Assembly: GCA_904419525.1 (NCBI GenBank) | Contig: CAJFRT010000010.1 | Span: forward strand, 1 to 64,000 | Source of the DNA: Candidatus Gallimonas merdae | GTDB taxonomy: Bacteria; Bacillota; Clostridia; Christensenellales; Borkfalkiaceae | Direction: 5' to 3' | DNA: 64,000 bases | In this document: piece after piece, positions 60,960 through 64,000 of the stretch | Layout of the letters: each line of letters begins with the position of its first letter | How positions within the stretch are numbered: the stretch's first letter is position 1 | Translations under genes and position numbers: made by a program | The notes under the pieces: generated by a model | Databases searched by the model: none | The model's input: only the letters and a program-made list of their open reading frames with translations | What the model was told of the DNA's origin: nothing

Positions 60960-61850
60960 ATGACCGGATTTTTAACGGGCAGCGCAACTGCCATGATCAC
61001 CCCTTTCACGGAAAGCGGCATCAATTTCGACAGCTTCGGGAAGATGATCGAATATCAGATCGAGGGCGGGACCGACGCGCTCGTGATCCTCGGCACTACG
61101 GGCGAACCCGCCACCATGACCGAGGCTGAAAAGCAGTCGGTGATGCGCTTTGCCGTCGAAAAAGCAAAGGGCCGCATCAAACTTATCTTCGGAACTGGCG
61201 GCAATAACACCCAAAAAGCGGTGGAGATGACCAGACTTGCCGAAGAGATCGGCGCAGACGGCATTCTTGCCGTCACCCCCTATTACAACAAATGTACGCA
61301 GAAGGGCCTGATCGAATACTACAAGGCGATCTGCGGCGCGACCAGGCTTCCCGTCATCTGCTACAACGTGCCGGGGCGCACGGGCGTCAATATCCTGCCC
61401 GCGACCATGGAGCGCATCGCCGATATCCCCAACATGGCGGGCATCAAGGAAGCGAGCGGAAACATGCAGCAGGTCATGGAGACGGCACGGCGGATCCGCG
61501 GGAAATGCGATCTCTATTCGGGCGAGGACGCCCTCAATCTGCCCATTCTCTGTGTGGGCGGAAAGGCCGTCATCTCCGTTGTCTCCAACATTGTGCCCAA
61601 ACAGGTCAAATGGCTTGTGAACGACGTCCTTGCGGGCAAACTCGACATCGCCAACGGAACAAACGACGTGCTCCTTCCCCTCATCAACGCCTGCTTCCTG
61701 GAAGTCAACCCCATTCCCGTCAAGGCGGCGATGAACCTGATCGGGTTTGACGCCGGCGTGCCGCGTGCCCCTCTCACCCCCATGGAACCGGAGCACCTGG
61801 AAACGCTGAAAGCGGCCATCACCGAAAATTACATCGAGGTACACGCATGA
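60960..61850 (+). CDS. dapA: 4-hydroxy-tetrahydrodipicolinate synthase
   Basis: 296 residues. The start at 60960 follows AAGGAG. LGTTGEPATMTEAEKQSVM holds the catalytic Thr region, VTPYYNKCTQKGL the Tyr, and MAGIKEASGNMQQ the Schiff-base Lys. Condenses pyruvate with aspartate semialdehyde. Overlaps dapB. Confidence 0.96.
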   Translation: MTGFLTGSATAMITPFTESGINFDSFGKMIEYQIEGGTDALVILGTTGEPATMTEAEKQSVMRFAVEKAKGRIKLIFGTGGNNTQKAVEMTRLAEEIGADGILAVTPYYNKCTQKGLIEYYKAICGATRLPVICYNVPGRTGVNILPATMERIADIPNMAGIKEASGNMQQVMETARRIRGKCDLYSGEDALNLPILCVGGKAVISVVSNIVPKQVKWLVNDVLAGKLDIANGTNDVLLPLINACFLEVNPIPVKAAMNLIGFDAGVPRAPLTPMEPEHLETLKAAITENYIEVHA

Positions 61851-62605
61851 AGATCATTCTCTGCGGCGCCTGCGGGCGCATGGGAACCAATGTGGCGGAA
61901 GTGGCGGCAGAACGGGGCGCGGCGATCGTTGCGGGCGTAGATCTTGTCCCGGCTCCCCGTCCCTTTCCTGTGTACGAAACGATCGCGGACGTAAAGGAAG
62001 AGGCGGACGCCGTCATTGACTTTTCCTCCTCGGCCGCCCTTGAAAGCGTGCTGTCCTTCTGCGAAACACGTCGGCTGCCCGTCGTGCTGGCCGCAACGGG
62101 GTATTCGGAAGATGACCTTGCCAGGATCCGCAAAGCGGCGCAGTGCATCGCCGTGTTCAAAACGGGAAATCTGTCCGTCGGTATCAATCTGCTGCAGTAT
62201 CTTTCCCAAAAGGCTGCCCTGATCCTGGGCGATGCATTCGATGCGGAGATCATCGAGCGGCACCACCATTTCAAAAAGGACGCTCCGTCGGGCACGGCGC
62301 TCATGCTCGCCGAGAGCGTGAACAAAGGATTCGGCGGACAGAAAGAGAACGTGTACGGCCGCCACGGCATGGTCGGCGCGCGCGAAAAGAAAGAGATCGG
62401 GATCCACGCCGTGCGCGGCGGGACCATCGTCGGCGAGCACGAAGTCATGTTTGCCGGCGAAGACGAGATCGTCACCCTTTCCCACTCCGCGCGCAGCCGC
62501 AAGGTTTTTGCTTCCGGCGCGCTCAAAGCGGCTGGCTGGCTCCGCGGGAAAGATGCGGGCCTGTATGACATGAACGATCTTCTTGCCGAATATCTTGAGG
62601 ACTGA
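61847..62605 (+). CDS. dapB: 4-hydroxy-tetrahydrodipicolinate reductase
   Basis: 252 residues. CGACGRMGTNVAEVAAERGA is the nucleotide site, IIERHHHFKKDAPSGTALML the catalytic motif. Completes the first steps of the DAP pathway. Its ATGA overlap with dapA and the shared L-box indicate one operon. Confidence 0.95.
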   Translation: MKIILCGACGRMGTNVAEVAAERGAAIVAGVDLVPAPRPFPVYETIADVKEEADAVIDFSSSAALESVLSFCETRRLPVVLAATGYSEDDLARIRKAAQCIAVFKTGNLSVGINLLQYLSQKAALILGDAFDAEIIERHHHFKKDAPSGTALMLAESVNKGFGGQKENVYGRHGMVGAREKKEIGIHAVRGGTIVGEHEVMFAGEDEIVTLSHSARSRKVFASGALKAAGWLRGKDAGLYDMNDLLAEYLED

Positions 62606-62691
62606 CAGAAAATTCGCCGGCAGCAATTTTCCAAAACGCATTGAAAACGATTGCTTTTTCCGCCGTTTTATTGTAAAATAGGCGGGTAATT

Positions 62692-62781
62692 GCAGAGATG
62701 GCGGAGCGGTCGAACGCGCACGATTCGAAATCGTGTGATGCAGGAATGTATCCAAGGGTTCAAATCCCTTTCTCTGCGCCA
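62692..62781 (+). tRNA. tRNA-Ser (anticodon CGA)
   Basis: The acceptor stem GCAGAGA / TCTCTGC pairs, the anticodon arm is CACGA-TTCGAAA-TCGTG (anticodon CGA) and a long variable arm is present, as in serine tRNAs. The T-arm reads AAGGGTTCAAATCCCTT. The CCA end is encoded. It is the likely attachment site of the element to its right. Confidence 0.95.
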
Positions 62782-62817
62782 GCAAAAGGCGAGGTCTTGC
62801 GACCCCGCTTTTTTGCT

Positions 62818-63684
62818 TTATTGTGCCTGTAAATCGGGAAAAAGCGTGAATTTTGCCGCTTCTTTGCGCTTATATCCGTCCATGACGTGCGTGTAGACGT
62901 CCAACGTCATCGCCGCCGTTGCGTGCCCTACGAGCTGCTGACACACCCGCGCGTTCACTCCACTTTCTGCGCACAATGTGATATAGGTGTGGCGCAAATC
63001 ATGCAGATGATGGGCGGGGCAAAGCTGCTTGAACGCATGGCTTACATACCCTGCGGAAAACGGAAACACGCCGCGCCCACGGTTTTGCTTGTCTGCTTCG
63101 TTTTGCTTGCGCTGCTCATCGAGGATATGCCGCACTTCATCGGTTAAGAGTATCGTGCGGTAGCTCCCTTCCGTCTTTGTCCCGCGTATCAGGATAAGCC
63201 CCTCCTCCTCGTCGATATCCGACCATTCGAGCGCAAGAGCCTCCGCACGCCGCACGCCTGTCATCAGGTAAAAGCGCATGAGCCACTCCAAACGAGTGCC
63301 TTTGATGGCTTGCAGGAAATCCCACCGTTCTTTTGCCGTCAACGCCTTGCCGCGCTGCTTCCTGTAACGTATCGGGTCAGTGAGCTCTACCACGTTCCGC
63401 TCCACCATGCCGAGCTTGCTTGCCTTGCCGAACGCCGCGTGCCACGTTTGGCGGGCGTACTGCCGTGTCCTGCCATTGGGCAGATCCGACAGGGCTCTGT
63501 CCAGGTCAAGCACGCCGATATCCGCAAGCCGCATTTCTTTGAGCCATGCGGGCGTATGCAAGCGTATCATCTGCTCTATGTTCCGCAAACTGTATGGGCG
63601 TAAATACGGCTTCTTGTAAGTGGCATACCACAGGTCGAGCCACTCCCCCAGCTTCATATCCTTATACCGTGCTTTCGCTTCCAT
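62818..63684 (-). CDS. Tyrosine-family site-specific integrase
   Basis: 288 residues from the ATG at 63684 (AGAGGAG site; a GTG at 63708 is the alternative). The N-terminal SAM-like core-binding domain (about 15-110) is followed by the catalytic domain: TGVRRAEALALEWSDI (Arg), HLHDLRHTYITL (H-x-x-R), LVGHATAAMTLDVYTH (His and nucleophile Tyr). It lies 36 bp from tRNA-Ser and points at it, as in elements integrated at a tRNA 3' end. Confidence 0.92.
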   Translation of the reverse strand: MEAKARYKDMKLGEWLDLWYATYKKPYLRPYSLRNIEQMIRLHTPAWLKEMRLADIGVLDLDRALSDLPNGRTRQYARQTWHAAFGKASKLGMVERNVVELTDPIRYRKQRGKALTAKERWDFLQAIKGTRLEWLMRFYLMTGVRRAEALALEWSDIDEEEGLILIRGTKTEGSYRTILLTDEVRHILDEQRKQNEADKQNRGRGVFPFSAGYVSHAFKQLCPAHHLHDLRHTYITLCAESGVNARVCQQLVGHATAAMTLDVYTHVMDGYKRKEAAKFTLFPDLQAQ

Positions 63685-63752
63685 GAGCTTTTTCTCCTCT
63701 TTTAACACGCGACAGGGCTTGCCACAGGCGAGGGAACGCGCCGCGAAGCCTG

Positions 63753-64000
63753 CTATGCGTATTCATGCCGCTTTCTTTCCACTATTACAGGGGCACGCCC
63801 CTGTACCCCGTGTTTGCTCCTGCTGGGCTGTTCCTGCGGGCTTTCCTGTTCCCTGCGACAGATGATTTGCGTGTACCGCACAATGCCGTAATACTCGCTC
63901 TCATACGTCGAGGTCTGCACGCGCTGCACGTCCGCAAGGCTCTCCAACTCCGCTTCTATCTGCTTCTCGTCCGTGTACACCTGCGGCGCATTGAGCCAGC
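63753..64000 (-). CDS. Uncharacterised element gene, 5' end outside window
   Basis: The frame is open to the window edge and reads WLNAPQVYTDEKQIEAELES, then VQRVQTSTYESEYYGIVRYT and a Gln/Ser/Arg-rich tail. No family is recognised. It lies just upstream of the integrase on the same strand, so it probably belongs to the integrated element (a regulator or excision factor is one possibility). Confidence 0.45.
   Translation of the reverse strand, partial: WLNAPQVYTDEKQIEAELESLADVQRVQTSTYESEYYGIVRYTQIICRREQESPQEQPSRSKHGVQGRAPVIVERKRHEYA

Overview
The window looks like a chromosome segment of an anaerobic, fermentative member of the Bacillota (class Clostridia); the exact lineage cannot be fixed from sequence alone. 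Most genes are G+C-rich. The clues are an RnfCDGEAB ferredoxin:NAD+ complex, an NfnAB transhydrogenase, a Re-type citrate synthase, the sporulation pair spoIIGA-sigE, a lysine riboswitch, FeoA/FeoB iron uptake and many consensus sigma-A promoters.

Layout. 1-3.2 kb is a broken region: the end of a sugar-kinase-like gene, a mutarotase fragment, a frameshifted IS110-type transposase with a structured non-coding flank, a gene made of two 96-residue repeats, and a sigG gene cut off after about 100 codons. 3.5-5.6 kb holds an XRE regulator and spoIIGA-sigE. 5.7-12.5 kb holds two paralogous CBS proteins with HEPN-like N-termini, a gene-free unit of about 575 nt behind a full UP-element promoter, an acetyltransferase, a metallo-hydrolase, nfnAB and a DegV protein. 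12.5-24.4 kb carries a catalytically degenerate nitrilase homologue, a second DegV, minDE, a MarR-ABC exporter operon, an rRNA methyltransferase, two tandem CNNM/CBS membrane proteins and a trxB-like/ttcA-like pair. 24.5-30.1 kb is the Rnf operon, preceded by a Gx-type transporter gene.

30.1-41.3 kb holds a metal-binding HMA protein, a flavin reductase, an AraC/PocR regulator divergent from a kinase-isomerase-aldolase-mutarotase sugar operon, and a 1454-residue lipoprotein whose promoter spacer contains a run of eight G. 41.4-59.4 kb has rarA, YitT, small membrane proteins, the Re-citrate synthase, the feoA-feoA-feoB operon, a GNAT-like protein, a GH13 enzyme, an M18 peptidase, TPR/HEAT-like proteins, hslO and a methyltransferase. 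59.5-62.6 kb is an L-box controlled asd-dapA-dapB operon. The window ends in tRNA-Ser(CGA), next to the integrase end of an integrated element.

How it fits together: Rnf, NfnAB and Re-citrate synthase suggest a metabolism that shuttles electrons among ferredoxin, NADH and NADPH and makes glutamate precursors by a clostridial route. The strongest novelty candidates are the UP-element-driven non-coding unit at 6541-7118, the HEPN-like/CBS paralogues, the repeat gene abutting truncated sigG, a palindromic operator shared by feo and an HMA gene, and the probably phase-variable lipoprotein promoter.
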